From positions 1-64,000 of the forward strand of contig JAOAIP010000034.1 of the NCBI GenBank assembly GCA_026414605.1: a DNA stretch of 64,000 bases, in the 5' to 3' direction. The notes beneath the pieces were generated by a model that ran no database searches, was not told where the DNA came from, and saw nothing but the letters and a program-made list of their open reading frames with translations. This DNA is from Bacteroidia bacterium. Its GTDB lineage: Bacteria > Bacteroidota > Bacteroidia > B-17B0 > Aurantibacillaceae. Within the stretch, counting starts at the first letter, position 1. Each line of letters starts with the position of its first letter. Of this stretch, positions 1 to 8,774 are shown piece by piece. A program made the translations under genes and the position numbers.

Positions 1-273
1 CTTAATGAAAAGCCCATAGCCACTACATTTTGTGTGTATGACCAAAATACATCTTATTATTTATTAGGAGGATACGATGCAGCGAATGCTCATCATGGTG
101 CAGGTGTGAGTTGTATGTGGAATAGTATTTTAAAAAGTAAACATCTTGGTAAAAAGTGTTTTGACTTTGAAGGAAGTATGTTGCCACAAATAGAAAGATA
201 CTTTAGAGATTTTGGTGGAAGTATAGTACCTTATTATGTTTGTGAGAAAAAGCCGTGGTACGTACCACTTTGA
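1..273 (+). CDS. FemAB/BioF2-like acyltransferase, C-terminal fragment
   Basis: The open frame enters from the left edge of the window, so the start is missing and only about 90 residues are visible. The block LLGGYDAANAHHGAG followed by a conserved FDFEGSM and a C-terminal FGG..VPYY is typical of the GNAT-fold, FemAB-like (BioF2 domain) proteins common in Bacteroidota. Family members transfer acyl or aminoacyl groups, often in cell-envelope or lipid metabolism; the substrate cannot be read from this fragment. The family call is from recognised motifs, not from a search. Confidence 0.7.
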   Translation, partial: LNEKPIATTFCVYDQNTSYYLLGGYDAANAHHGAGVSCMWNSILKSKHLGKKCFDFEGSMLPQIERYFRDFGGSIVPYYVCEKKPWYVPL

Positions 274-295
274 TCGTAAAAGATGATTTGAAATT

Positions 296-372
296 TGGTC
301 GGGGTGGCCGGACTCGAACCGACGACCTCATGCTCCCAAAGCACGCATTCTAGCCAACTGAACTACACCCCG
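296..372 (-). tRNA. tRNA-Pro (anticodon UGG)
   Basis: Read on the minus strand this folds as a full cloverleaf. The acceptor stem CGGGGTG (372-366) pairs with CACCCCG (306-300), with discriminator A at 299 and an encoded CCA at 298-296. The anticodon stem CGTGC/GCATG encloses the 7-nt loop TTTGGGA, giving anticodon TGG, which reads proline CCA and probably other CCN codons by wobble. The T-arm is GTCGG TTCGAGT CCGGC. The 5'-C with A73 fits bacterial tRNA-Pro. Confidence 0.96.
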
Positions 373-466
373 AAATGCAATTTTAATTTGCGGTTGCAAA
401 TATGCTAAAAAAAACACATATTATGCAAATTTAATTTTGGAAAAGTTTGGTAATTCAATACAATAC

Positions 467-1075
467 TTACTTATCAATTATTTTCCAATGAAAGGACAAC
501 ATATAGATAGTAGAAGAATAAGGTGTATGTTTAGGTAAATCAGGAAAAATCTTTATTTGAAAAGACAAATTATCACTTATATCAAAGGTCTTCAAATGGG
601 CGTCTACATTAGCATCTATAATGTTTAATACATACACTAATACACTTCCTGCAATTGATAAATCCCGCCATTTTTTACTTTGATTTTTTAGTAAACTTAA
701 TTGTTGGGCAGAGTATCCATCCTTACTTATTCCACCATTGATGACCTTTATCAATTCTGTTTTGTAATAATTGTAATTTGCGTTTTGTTGAATAATAGAA
801 TATATCAATGCTCCTTCAAGCCCATAAATGACGGGGACTTTCCAATATCTTTTGTTGTAAACTTGTCCTGCACCTGGAAGTATAGCACTTAATACACTTG
901 CTTTTTTAGGGTCTGACCAATGTTTAATTGATAAGAATGATCTTTTTTTAATCTCTTTATTTTGAAATAATGCAGAAGAAGAATCTACTTGGGCAAAACA
1001 TTGAATGCTTACTAAACTCAGAATAATAATGCAATACTTAAAAGTCATTCTTTTTGAAAAAGTAAAATTATTCAT
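467..1075 (-). CDS. DUF5683 membrane protein
   Basis: Protein of 202 residues. An N-terminal signal or anchor region ends in CFAQ, and the DUF5683 signature SAILPGAGQVYNKRYWKVP follows at about residue 63, with two further hydrophobic stretches. DUF5683 is widespread in Bacteroidota and its function is unknown. The start at 1075 overlaps the 3' end of the upstream YihY gene by 8 bp, suggesting translational coupling; a second Met ten codons in (1048) would give a more conventional signal peptide. Confidence 0.85.
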   Translation of the reverse strand: MNNFTFSKRMTFKYCIIILSLVSIQCFAQVDSSSALFQNKEIKKRSFLSIKHWSDPKKASVLSAILPGAGQVYNKRYWKVPVIYGLEGALIYSIIQQNANYNYYKTELIKVINGGISKDGYSAQQLSLLKNQSKKWRDLSIAGSVLVYVLNIIDANVDAHLKTFDISDNLSFQIKIFPDLPKHTPYSSTIYMLSFHWKIIDK

Positions 1076-2408
1076 TGATGAAATGCTTTTTATGAAGATG
1101 CGATTTTTCTATATCTTTTACTAAAATATCTCCGAAATGTGATTGAATGTGTTTTTCTATTTTTTCAATGGTTTTAGAGGCGGCAATAAAATGCGAAGTT
1201 TCATCCATAGGTAAAGCGTTAGTTCCTTTGTGTTCAAGGGCTTTGATAAGTTCGCTAACGCTGATTTGATAATCTGGTTTTAATGGTAAATAAATAGGAT
1301 CGGAAGTTTCTTGTTTAACTTCTATTACAAATTCTGTATCTATCAAGTCCTGAATAATTAATTGTGCTAAACGATTGGGAATATCCAATTCAGATGATAA
1401 TGCTTGTAAAGTAATGCCTTTTTTACCTTCTATAAAATGATTCAAAATTTTATTGAGAATCATAATGCTGAAAATTTTTTTAAGTCGTTGGCTAATGCTA
1501 CTTATTTCTGTTTCTAATTCAAATTTATCAACGTGTTGATGAGCATAAACAATTTCTGCACCAAAGAGAACAATATACCAACTGTATTGAACAAATAATA
1601 AAAACAATGGAACAGCCGCAAAACTTCCATAAATAGCATTGAAGCGTGATACGCCTATTTGAAAATGAATATAGCCCCATTGTAGTAACTCAAATAATAT
1701 CGTTGCAAAGAAAGCCCCAAAAAAGGCGGACTTTATAGAAACAAAAGCATTCGTTAATGTTTTGTATAAAAAGAAAAATACAAGTACCATAAGTCCAAAC
1801 GAAAGAAGTTTGATGCCTATGACTGCTGCACCTGAAAACAGAAAGGCAGATAATTTTGTTTGTAATACTATGGTCAAACTACTTGATAGTATTAAAAATA
1901 TCGGTGCAAAAATCATTATAGAAATATAATCTGCAATTTTTCTAAACCAATTTCTTGAACTTTTTTCTTCCCATATTTGGTTAAAAGTATTTTCTATATT
2001 ATTCAATAATGAAATAACACTATACAATAATAACAAAACTCCAGCACCAGCAATAACGCCACCTTTGGCTGCATCAAGCATAGCATTAGCGTATTTGAAG
2101 ATATTAGTTAACACAAATTCATATTCAGGATTTTTTTGCAAAATATCTTTTTCTAATTCTTGTTGTAGTCCAAAACCTTTTGCTATTGCAAATGCTAATG
2201 CGGCTAAGGGCACTATTGAAAAGAAAGTGAAAAACGTCAATGCAGATGCTTGTGTTAAACATTTATCATTTATAAACTCTTTGCCTGCTAATGTAAATAT
2301 GCGAATATTCCTTAAAATGTAGGCAATAACAGGTCTTTCCTTATCTAATCGGACATTCCACAATCCCCTTTTTAATATCTGCCACAAGTATTTGATGAGG
2401 TTAATCAT
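1068..2408 (-). CDS. YihY/BrkB family inner-membrane protein
   Basis: Protein of 446 residues. The first 300 contain about six hydrophobic segments and the YihY/BrkB block around residues 50-70 (LTQASALTFFTFFSIVPLAALAFA in outline, with S-I-V-P central). The C-terminal 130 residues look soluble and may include a winged-helix-like region. The family was once misnamed ribonuclease BN; its role is unknown, with transport or envelope roles proposed. It heads a two-gene unit with the overlapping DUF5683 gene. Confidence 0.88.
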   Translation of the reverse strand: MINLIKYLWQILKRGLWNVRLDKERPVIAYILRNIRIFTLAGKEFINDKCLTQASALTFFTFFSIVPLAALAFAIAKGFGLQQELEKDILQKNPEYEFVLTNIFKYANAMLDAAKGGVIAGAGVLLLLYSVISLLNNIENTFNQIWEEKSSRNWFRKIADYISIMIFAPIFLILSSSLTIVLQTKLSAFLFSGAAVIGIKLLSFGLMVLVFFFLYKTLTNAFVSIKSAFFGAFFATILFELLQWGYIHFQIGVSRFNAIYGSFAAVPLFLLFVQYSWYIVLFGAEIVYAHQHVDKFELETEISSISQRLKKIFSIMILNKILNHFIEGKKGITLQALSSELDIPNRLAQLIIQDLIDTEFVIEVKQETSDPIYLPLKPDYQISVSELIKALEHKGTNALPMDETSHFIAASKTIEKIEKHIQSHFGDILVKDIEKSHLHKKHFINE

Positions 2409-2629
2409 ATCAATTTTATTTCAATCTTTTTACGCAAAAATAATCAAAACAAATGAGTTATTTAATACGATTTATTTTTCAAAACCAATCCATCACAATT
2501 ATTCATTAATTATAAACATTATTTGCTTTTATAGAACATCTTTTTCTATTCAATTTCTCTAATAGAAAAATCATTTTCAATGAATCATTTATTCTGAATG
2601 ACTTACAAATATAGTATTCAAATCTCCTA

Positions 2630-2669
2630 CAACTTTCAACTTTAAACTTTTAACTTTCAACTTTCAACT
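2630..2669 (-). repeat. Heptanucleotide repeat tract at the dacB 3' end
   Basis: The + strand shows ACTTTCA, ACTTTAA, ACTTTTA, ACTTTCA and ACTTTCA in register with a strict 7-base period, equivalent to (GTnnAAA)n on the other strand. The tract runs into the stop codon of the dacB-like gene (2668). It is one of about ten such tracts in the window. Confidence 0.85.
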
Positions 2670-4065
2670 AATCATTATACATCATTTCAAAAAATGCTTT
2701 TGTACTTTGTTTGATTTTATCTATGGAAACATTAAAATTATTAAACATTACTGCTACGGCTAATGTCTTGCCAGATTTTGTTTTTAAGTATCCTGCATAG
2801 GTTCTGACTCTTTGAACATATCCTGTTTTACATCTAAGATTATTTGCTAATGGCGGTGTAGTTGCAAAACTTTTCATTGTTCCTGATTCACCTGCTACGG
2901 GCAATGAATTCCAAAAGGTAGTAAAATACGATTTTTGATAAACCTTTGATAAAAGTTGAGTGAGTGCATCTGCCGAAACGCCATCTAATCTTGATAATCC
3001 ACAGCCATCATCTATATTTACTTCATCGGTGTTAATGTTTTGTTGTTTTAAAAATTGAATGATTTCTTTTTTGCCTTTGTCATAGTTGCCATTACCTAAG
3101 GCGTACACAATGCTTTCTGCAAATAAATTTATACTGTGTAAGTTGGTCAGTCGTACAATTTCTGATAATGGTGGTGAATATTGAGTATACAACAATTGGG
3201 CAGTAGTGTATGGAATGCTGTCTTTGTTTACTATCAATGGTACTGTGTCTTTGAGAATGATTTTTTGATGGTTTAATTCCTTGATGAATTCTTGGGCAAA
3301 CATTCTTGGTGGGTCGGGCAATACGCCTTCTATAGAATATTCTTTTTGAAAAGGTGGAATGCTTCCTTTCAGGCGTTTAGTATAAGCAAGCGGGTCACCA
3401 TAAATATAAGCGTTATCTCCGCCTTGTTGAGCCGTAAGCGAGTTTTCACTGATTTCAATTTTGGGGTATGAATGATATTGCGGCTGGATAGACAAGACCT
3501 TGACAGGTGTATTGATTTGCTGAGATTGTAAGTAAATATGAAATTCATTATCGTAGATATTGGTAGAGTAGGGGATAGCCGCATAATAATTATTAATGTC
3601 TTCCCATATCCAATTGTCGTGGATATCAGATTGAATGAAACTATTGTCAATAATAATTTTTCCCGTGATTTTATCTAATTTTTGTTTGAGTTGTAAAACG
3701 ATGGCGTTCAAAGTATTGTTTTTGAAAAAGCGTGATTCAATAGTAGGGTCGCCATACGTTTTGATGATAAGGTTTCCGCTTAATACACGATTTTTCAATT
3801 CTCCTACATAGTAAAATTCTGTTTTGAATTGATAGTTAGCCCCTAATTTTTCTAATGCGGCACTTGTTGTAAGTAATTTGAAAGTACTGGCAGGGCATAG
3901 TTGAAGGTGGCTATTTTTTTCAAAGATTATTTTATTGTTGCTAATATCTCTTACAGAAATGCCAATAATTGTAGAGTTCCATTCTTTTTCATTAAAAGAA
4001 ATACTTTGAGCATTTGAATACAAAAACATTAAAAGTAAGCAGGAAATTTTTAAAAATGTCTTCAT
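2668..4065 (-). CDS. dacB: D-alanyl-D-alanine carboxypeptidase/endopeptidase, PBP4 (DacB) family
   Basis: Protein of 465 residues with a signal peptide (about 1-19, cleaved after SNA). The serine peptidase S13 motifs are all present: SxxK as PASTFK (Ser60, Lys63), an SxN-type motif in LHSINLFAES, and KTG at residues 413-415. The enzyme trims or cleaves peptidoglycan cross-links in the periplasm. Length fits the PBP4 family. It is transcribed alone; the upstream neighbour is divergent. Confidence 0.93.
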   Translation of the reverse strand: MKTFLKISCLLLMFLYSNAQSISFNEKEWNSTIIGISVRDISNNKIIFEKNSHLQLCPASTFKLLTTSAALEKLGANYQFKTEFYYVGELKNRVLSGNLIIKTYGDPTIESRFFKNNTLNAIVLQLKQKLDKITGKIIIDNSFIQSDIHDNWIWEDINNYYAAIPYSTNIYDNEFHIYLQSQQINTPVKVLSIQPQYHSYPKIEISENSLTAQQGGDNAYIYGDPLAYTKRLKGSIPPFQKEYSIEGVLPDPPRMFAQEFIKELNHQKIILKDTVPLIVNKDSIPYTTAQLLYTQYSPPLSEIVRLTNLHSINLFAESIVYALGNGNYDKGKKEIIQFLKQQNINTDEVNIDDGCGLSRLDGVSADALTQLLSKVYQKSYFTTFWNSLPVAGESGTMKSFATTPPLANNLRCKTGYVQRVRTYAGYLKTKSGKTLAVAVMFNNFNVSIDKIKQSTKAFFEMMYND

Positions 4066-4195
4066 TTTGAAAAAAATTGATAGGCAATTAAATTTTTAGT
4101 ATATTTATGCAAGATTTTTAAATGTTTGGTATATCAAGGGGCATTAAAAATCTATTGTGAACTTAAAATAATATCTTTTAATTTTAATATCATTT

Positions 4196-4750
4196 ATGTC
4201 TAAGAAGAAAAAATTAACATCCTCAAAGACCAATAAGAATACCCAAAAGAAAGGTAAAAAGAAAGATATTGTCACTCAGAAAAAGCATTTAAAGCAGAGC
4301 AAAGGTAAGCCAAAGAATAATAAGACACAAAAAAATAAAAAAGCCAAAGAACCTCAAACAATCCTTAAAAAAGCAACTACCCAAAAGGGAACAACATCCA
4401 AAAAACAAACCAAGTCTAAAACAATAAAAAGCCCCAAAGACAAAAAGTCCAATTCTATTAAGAAATCTGTAAAGCCCAAAAATACTGCTAAAAGCACAAA
4501 GGCAAAAGAAAAGAACAAAACAAAAGTTTCTGCTAAATCTATTAAAACAAAACCCCAAGAAAAATCTGTAAACCCATCATCACAAACAACATTGAATGTT
4601 TCTACATATAGTAATCCTGTTATAGTTACCAAACCTAAAAAATACCTTGTCAAACTTAGAATAGACGCCAAAACAGTTATATTTGTAAAAGACGAAAAAT
4701 CTCTCAAAAAGTGGAAATCTCTATATCCTAATGCAGTAGAAATTTTGTGA
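4196..4750 (+). CDS. Lysine-rich low-complexity protein with conserved-looking C-terminal tail
   Basis: Protein of 184 residues. Residues 1-125 are almost entirely Lys, Thr, Ser, Asn, Gln and Pro with no hydrophobic core. The last 40 residues are different and foldable (KYLVKLRIDAKTVIFVKDEK, then LKKWKSLYPNAVEIL). The composition resembles histone H1-like or other nucleic-acid-binding tails, which is inference only. The ATG follows an AT-rich leader. Translation on the opposite strand gives only low-complexity hydrophobic frames, so the + frame is the real gene. No named family recognised. Confidence 0.7.
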   Translation: MSKKKKLTSSKTNKNTQKKGKKKDIVTQKKHLKQSKGKPKNNKTQKNKKAKEPQTILKKATTQKGTTSKKQTKSKTIKSPKDKKSNSIKKSVKPKNTAKSTKAKEKNKTKVSAKSIKTKPQEKSVNPSSQTTLNVSTYSNPVIVTKPKKYLVKLRIDAKTVIFVKDEKSLKKWKSLYPNAVEIL

Positions 4751-4805
4751 AAATTTTTTCATAGTAGTACTAAAAATTTTTGTTTCTAATGAATTTACAT
4801 TTTTA

Positions 4806-4850
4806 ACCACAAAGAACACAAGGCATTAACACAAAGTGCACAAAGAACGA
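4806..4850 (+). repeat. Dispersed ACACAAAG-type intergenic repeat
   Basis: The + strand holds ACCACAAAGAACACAAGG followed by ACACAAAGTGCACAAAGAAC, an imperfect reiteration of ACAAAG units. Related sequence occurs on the opposite strand at 20650-20700 and 38329-38342. No open frame or hairpin is associated with it. Confidence 0.5.
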
Positions 4851-4888
4851 TTGTCGGTTTAATTCAACTAAATCACCGCTTTTAAAAT

Positions 4889-4911
4889 TTTCACTTTCTA
4901 CTTTCTACTTA
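4889..4911 (-). repeat. Heptanucleotide repeat tract upstream of frr
   Basis: Three units of ACTTTCT-type sequence with a 7-base period lie about 60 bp before the frr start codon. This is the same family as the tracts at 2630-2669 and 8850-9411. Confidence 0.75.
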
Positions 4912-4967
4912 TTCATTACATTGTTCAAACTTTTTCGTAAGTTTGCTGCCGCAAAAAATTATTTACT

Positions 4968-5525
4968 ATGGATGAAAAAAAATTATTAGATACTACTCGT
5001 GCTCAAATGGATAAAGCCATTCAGCATCTTGAAATAGAATTGGCAAAAGTGCGTGCAGGAAAAGCCAATCCTGCTATCTTAGAAAATGTATTGGTAGAAT
5101 ATTATGGATCAAAAGTACCCATTTCGCAAACTGCCAGCATTAATACCTTAGATGCCAGAACTTTGGTCATTCAACCTTGGGAAAAAAATATGCTCACCCC
5201 TATTGAAAAAGCCATTCAATTAGCCAACCTTGGATTTAATCCTCAAAACGATGGTACTGTCATTCGTATTTCTTTGCCACCTCTTACAGAAGAAAGACGT
5301 AAAGAATTGGTAAAACTTTCTAAACAATTTGCAGAAGAAGCCAAAATTGGTGTTCGCAATGCCCGTAAAGAAGCAATGGAAACCATCAAAAAACTTCAAA
5401 AAGAAGGTCTGCCCGAAGACGAAGCAAAAGCATTAGAACAAAAAGTTCAAAAACTTACTGACGAATACATCCAAAAATGTGATAAACACCTTGAACTAAA
5501 AGAAAAAGAAATAATGACCGTTTAA
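4968..5525 (+). CDS. frr: Ribosome recycling factor
   Basis: Protein of 185 residues, the usual RRF length. It shows the diagnostic blocks L.KVRAGKANPAILE near the N terminus, V.YYGS..PISQTASI, RTLVIQPWEK and the central LPPLTEERRKELVK. RRF splits post-termination ribosomes with EF-G. The pyrH gene often found next to frr is absent here; a holin-like membrane protein follows after 10 bp. A TAAGTTTG -7-like box lies at 4938-4945, but no well-spaced -33 TTTG is seen. Confidence 0.97.
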   Translation: MDEKKLLDTTRAQMDKAIQHLEIELAKVRAGKANPAILENVLVEYYGSKVPISQTASINTLDARTLVIQPWEKNMLTPIEKAIQLANLGFNPQNDGTVIRISLPPLTEERRKELVKLSKQFAEEAKIGVRNARKEAMETIKKLQKEGLPEDEAKALEQKVQKLTDEYIQKCDKHLELKEKEIMTV

Positions 5526-5535
5526 TCTCTTACCA

Positions 5536-5874
5536 ATGGCTTTTTTAAAGAAACTCTTATTAACCAGTATATTTGTTTTTATTCTTCCTTATTTCTTAAA
5601 AGGAATTTCAATAGATGGATTTTGGAATGCTTTATTATTTACATTAGCATTGGCGTTTTTAAATAGCATTGTAAAGCCCATTCTTGTTTTACTTTCATTG
5701 CCAATTACAGTGCTTACATTAGGATTGTTTTTGATCATCATTAATACGGGATTAGTTTATTTTGCAGCATATTTGGTAGGTGGTGTGCACATAGATACGT
5801 TTTTACACGGATTGGTGTTTTCTGTGATTTTAAGTATTATTACATCCTTTATAGATTGGGTGATAGATGATTAA
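5536..5874 (+). CDS. Small four-TM membrane protein, phage holin superfamily IV type (PF04020-like)
   Basis: Protein of 112 residues made of four hydrophobic helices with the family's NSIVKPILVLLSLPITVLTLG block at residues 38-58. Despite the holin family name these are usually chromosomal membrane proteins of unknown function. It lies 10 bp after frr on the same strand and probably shares its transcript. Its last 26 bp overlap the 3' end of the convergent GNAT gene. Confidence 0.88.
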   Translation: MAFLKKLLLTSIFVFILPYFLKGISIDGFWNALLFTLALAFLNSIVKPILVLLSLPITVLTLGLFLIIINTGLVYFAAYLVGGVHIDTFLHGLVFSVILSIITSFIDWVIDD

Positions 5875-6319
5875 ACCGCATAATCACATATTCTTCAGGC
5901 ACAGGTAATTCGGATACACAATACAACCATTTGTCGTAAATTTCTTTTGGATACGATGCTTCTTTTATTATCTCAAAACCCAATTTTTCAAAGTATTTGG
6001 GAATAATTGTAACAACATAAATAGGTAGCGTATTTTTCTGAATTATTGTAAAATTGTAAATAAGTTGTTGTATAATACTTTTACCAATACCATTGTTTCT
6101 ATACTTTTCAAACACACCCACACTACATACTTCTGCAGCGTTTGTATATTTTCGTATTCTGCCAAATCCTGCTAAAATACTATTTTCTACAAGGGCTACC
6201 CAAAAATCATTCATCTTTAATTCTCTATTATCTAATTGCATTATTTCAATTCCCTTTATTACTTGTTCAAAATAATTTTCTGTGCACGGAACAATGCTGT
6301 AATTAATTTTATTCATCAT
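5849..6319 (-). CDS. GNAT family N-acetyltransferase
   Basis: Protein of 156 residues. The acetyl-CoA binding motif A is visible as VGVFEKYRNNGIGKSIIQQL (RNNGIG being the Q/RxxGxG/A loop), followed by a C-terminal YFEKLGFEII typical of motif B. The substrate is unknown. Met1 or Met2 can serve as start. The gene is convergent with, and overlaps, the holin-like gene by 26 bp. Confidence 0.9.
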   Translation of the reverse strand: MMNKINYSIVPCTENYFEQVIKGIEIMQLDNRELKMNDFWVALVENSILAGFGRIRKYTNAAEVCSVGVFEKYRNNGIGKSIIQQLIYNFTIIQKNTLPIYVVTIIPKYFEKLGFEIIKEASYPKEIYDKWLYCVSELPVPEEYVIMRFNHLSPNL

Positions 6320-6359
6320 TAGAATTACAAATAAAATTTTAATTTGCTTAACGGACTTC

Positions 6360-8444
6360 TTACTTATTCTGTTGAATAATCAACTTTTTACTAATAACAC
6401 CATTTTCGCTCATTAAACACACCACATACATTCCTTCAGAAAGCATTGAAATATCTACATAAGGTTGATCAAATTGTAAAACTTCTTTACCAAATAAATC
6501 AAATATCTTGCCTTTCCATTTTTCTTGATTGGTAATTCCTTGAATAAAAATAAAATGACTTGCAGGATTTGGATAAATAACAATCTTATGCAAAGGATTT
6601 GAATTTGTAGATATACCAACCAATTCAGGTTGTGCTGTTACTTTTTTACGAATAACATTGAGTATCTTTCTATTTTCAATTAACGTATCGTGTTCATAAA
6701 CATAAGCAATAAGGTATAAATTATCAAAATGATAACGAAAAGCATTATTAGATGTAGGAATATTTAAAGTGTATGTTTGACTATATGTAGTGCCGATATT
6801 AGGATTGTTAGGAATAACCGCGTTATCCCCATAAATGCCCTTGTGTAGATTGTTGGCTACTATGTGATGTTTGTATTGATAAGCATTCAATACAAAAGCA
6901 TTGGCCGTAGGTGAAAAATAACCTTGTTGATAATAATTGGAATAAGGCGTGTAATAAAACGCTGATAGTTGATTGTATCCGTTTATGCTTGTATCCGTTG
7001 GATTTCCATAGACATTGTTTTCCATCAAATAAACATTAACTCTATAATCACCTACTGCATTTTGCAAAAATGTAACATTGACATCTAATTGAATTTTTCT
7101 TTGAATGGTATCTACTAAAACATTAGAAATACTGATGGTGCAAGGTGTAATACTGTTTTTTAATGAATTAATTTTTGATCTCAAATCATTTAATGCAAAA
7201 TAATTTTTACGATCATTAGTAAAGTAAGTTCTATTTATAAGTGCCAATAATTGATTTTCAGGCAAATTGTAATTTTTGAAAAATAAATTGTTATTCCCTA
7301 ATTGCAATGAATCTTTTTGATGAATCTGAATAGCAATACAATTCGTATCTTGTTGTGTGATGTTCATTAAAGTGTCTTGATAAGCAGGGGCATACGAAAG
7401 CGATGCATCTGTAAATTGTTCTACCAATATTTTAGGAGTTATAGAATTTGAAAGTACAGAAAGATAATACGAAATGGTGTCGTTAAAATGATTTTGATCA
7501 TTTTGTCCATTTATTTGATTGACCCATATTTTCACTTTGTATAATCCTGCGGTATTGATAGTCAAAGTATTAGTAAAAGCAACAGTCGTTGTCGCCAAAG
7601 GAATAAGATTAGTATTCAATGAAAAAGTTTGACTATTGTAACTAATCCCTTGAATGCTGTATGCTAATTGAACATTTGAAATATTTTGGTATCCTTGATT
7701 TACAATGCCACACATTAGTTGAAATGGCTGATTGACCACCACATATTTTGTGTTGCCTTTATTTTCAATGGCTACATCGTATGCATTAGATAAGTTTTCA
7801 ACCACAATATCATCTATCCACAATTGATACTTTTGCCGTGAGATATTTTTAAATGCAACACGAATGCTTTGTCCTGAATAATTAGCAAGCGATACACTGC
7901 GATGCGTCCATTGTTGTTTTTCACCCCCACCGCTTGTGCTGTTATCATTGATTTGAAATACTTTATTACCACTTGTAAAAATACTTGTATCTATGGTGCT
8001 TGTATTCGTTGTTACATAAACAGCATAACCATCTGCATAAGTAGGATCAGGAGACATTGCCTTCCAATGCAATACCGAATTTACTGAAATTCCACTAATA
8101 ACAGGCGATAGCACCCATCTACTAATTGCTTTATTGGTATCCACCCAAGATGTAGAAACCAAAAATGTATCTTTCAATACCGCATTATATACTACCCCCC
8201 ATCCTTTTTTTCTCAAACTATCTGTGTGAAAAGGCGTATTAGGATGCAAGGAACTTCCTTGTTGATTTTTATATCCCTCGCTGATTTCAATAAATCCTGA
8301 TGGCAAAGTAGTGTAATTCGTTACAACATAAGCCGTGCTGTAAGTTGACAAAGTCAAATTATTAAAACCTTCCTTAAATATCACTTGTGCTTTTACAGAT
8401 AAACTTACAAAAACACTCAAAGCAAAATACTTTATTTTCCTCAT
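6360..8444 (-). CDS. Secreted T9SS type A protein with choice-of-anchor J and Omp28-like regions
   Basis: Protein of 694 residues. The signal peptide is about 1-20 (ends VKAQ). Residues 20-215 resemble a cleaved-adhesin/choice-of-anchor J beta domain (W..SP.I with W.DDI.VE). A CARDB-like stretch at about 225-330 follows, then an Omp28-like region beginning ILVEQFTDAS near residue 340. The expected Cys-x-x-Cys of Omp28 relatives is replaced (YAPAY). The last 80 residues form a type A sorting domain (IYPNPASHFIFI, IFDLFGKEV, GMYVVCLMSENG, KKLIIQ). Probably a surface-anchored or released protein; the substrate is unknown. Confidence 0.88.
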   Translation of the reverse strand: MRKIKYFALSVFVSLSVKAQVIFKEGFNNLTLSTYSTAYVVTNYTTLPSGFIEISEGYKNQQGSSLHPNTPFHTDSLRKKGWGVVYNAVLKDTFLVSTSWVDTNKAISRWVLSPVISGISVNSVLHWKAMSPDPTYADGYAVYVTTNTSTIDTSIFTSGNKVFQINDNSTSGGGEKQQWTHRSVSLANYSGQSIRVAFKNISRQKYQLWIDDIVVENLSNAYDVAIENKGNTKYVVVNQPFQLMCGIVNQGYQNISNVQLAYSIQGISYNSQTFSLNTNLIPLATTTVAFTNTLTINTAGLYKVKIWVNQINGQNDQNHFNDTISYYLSVLSNSITPKILVEQFTDASLSYAPAYQDTLMNITQQDTNCIAIQIHQKDSLQLGNNNLFFKNYNLPENQLLALINRTYFTNDRKNYFALNDLRSKINSLKNSITPCTISISNVLVDTIQRKIQLDVNVTFLQNAVGDYRVNVYLMENNVYGNPTDTSINGYNQLSAFYYTPYSNYYQQGYFSPTANAFVLNAYQYKHHIVANNLHKGIYGDNAVIPNNPNIGTTYSQTYTLNIPTSNNAFRYHFDNLYLIAYVYEHDTLIENRKILNVIRKKVTAQPELVGISTNSNPLHKIVIYPNPASHFIFIQGITNQEKWKGKIFDLFGKEVLQFDQPYVDISMLSEGMYVVCLMSENGVISKKLIIQQNK

Positions 8445-8525
8445 AAAAATTTGTAATTAGATATTGTTTTAAATTTTTATTTTTATTTGGGCGTGCCCCT
8501 CGCTTGCCACAGCAGTTTTTTCACC

Positions 8526-8611
8526 CGTCATTGCGAACGCAGTGAAGCAATATCAAAGGAATTTCCACTATCTCACACGAGATTGCTTCGGGCAACGCCC
8601 TCGCAACGACG
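8526..8611. repeat. Palindromic CGTCATTGCGA-type repeat unit 1
   Basis: The unit begins CGTCATTGCGAACGCAGTG and ends CTCGCAACGACG, with inner arms GAAGCAATATC and GAGATTGCTTC. It can fold into a long imperfect hairpin. It lies inside mosaic element copy 1, between blocks 1 and 2. Related units are common intergenic repeats across many bacterial genomes. Confidence 0.8.
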
Positions 8612-8679
8612 AGTGGCTGTGGCTCGCTCGGGTCGGGCTGCTACGGGCTTCGCTATCGCTTCGGCAATCCTCGCCTTAT

Positions 8680-8774
8680 CGTCATTGCGAACGAAGTGAA
8701 GCAATCTCAATGGGACTATCACTCACTCAATAAGAGATTGCTTCGCCCTTCTTAAAAAAGGGCTCGCAATGACG
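8680..8774. repeat. Palindromic CGTCATTGCGA-type repeat unit 2
   Basis: Second copy of the same palindrome: CGTCATTGCGAACGAAGTG at the left and GGCTCGCAATGACG at the right, with GAAGCAATCTC pairing to GAGATTGCTTC inside. The outer arms match better than in unit 1. It sits between blocks 2 and 3 of mosaic element copy 1. Confidence 0.82.

Noticed and set aside
4289-4707. Minus-strand frames of 89 and 117 residues opposite the lysine-rich gene
   Set aside because: Antisense of AAA/AAG-rich codons gives Phe/Leu-rich frames. The + strand frame has the promoter-side leader and a foldable tail.
5536-5874. Holin-like protein as a sign of prophage
   Set aside because: No other phage gene is nearby; proteins of this superfamily are common chromosomal membrane proteins, and this one follows frr.
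5849-5874. 26-bp overlap of convergent genes as a sequencing error
   Set aside because: Both proteins end with plausible C termini of normal length; short convergent overlaps are common in compact genomes.
8487-8733. Two overlapping + strand open frames of 60-70 residues containing HCERSEAI
   Set aside because: They are translations of the CGTCATTGCGA palindromes and mosaic blocks; such frames are well-known repeat artefacts and have no start context or conservation expected of a gene.
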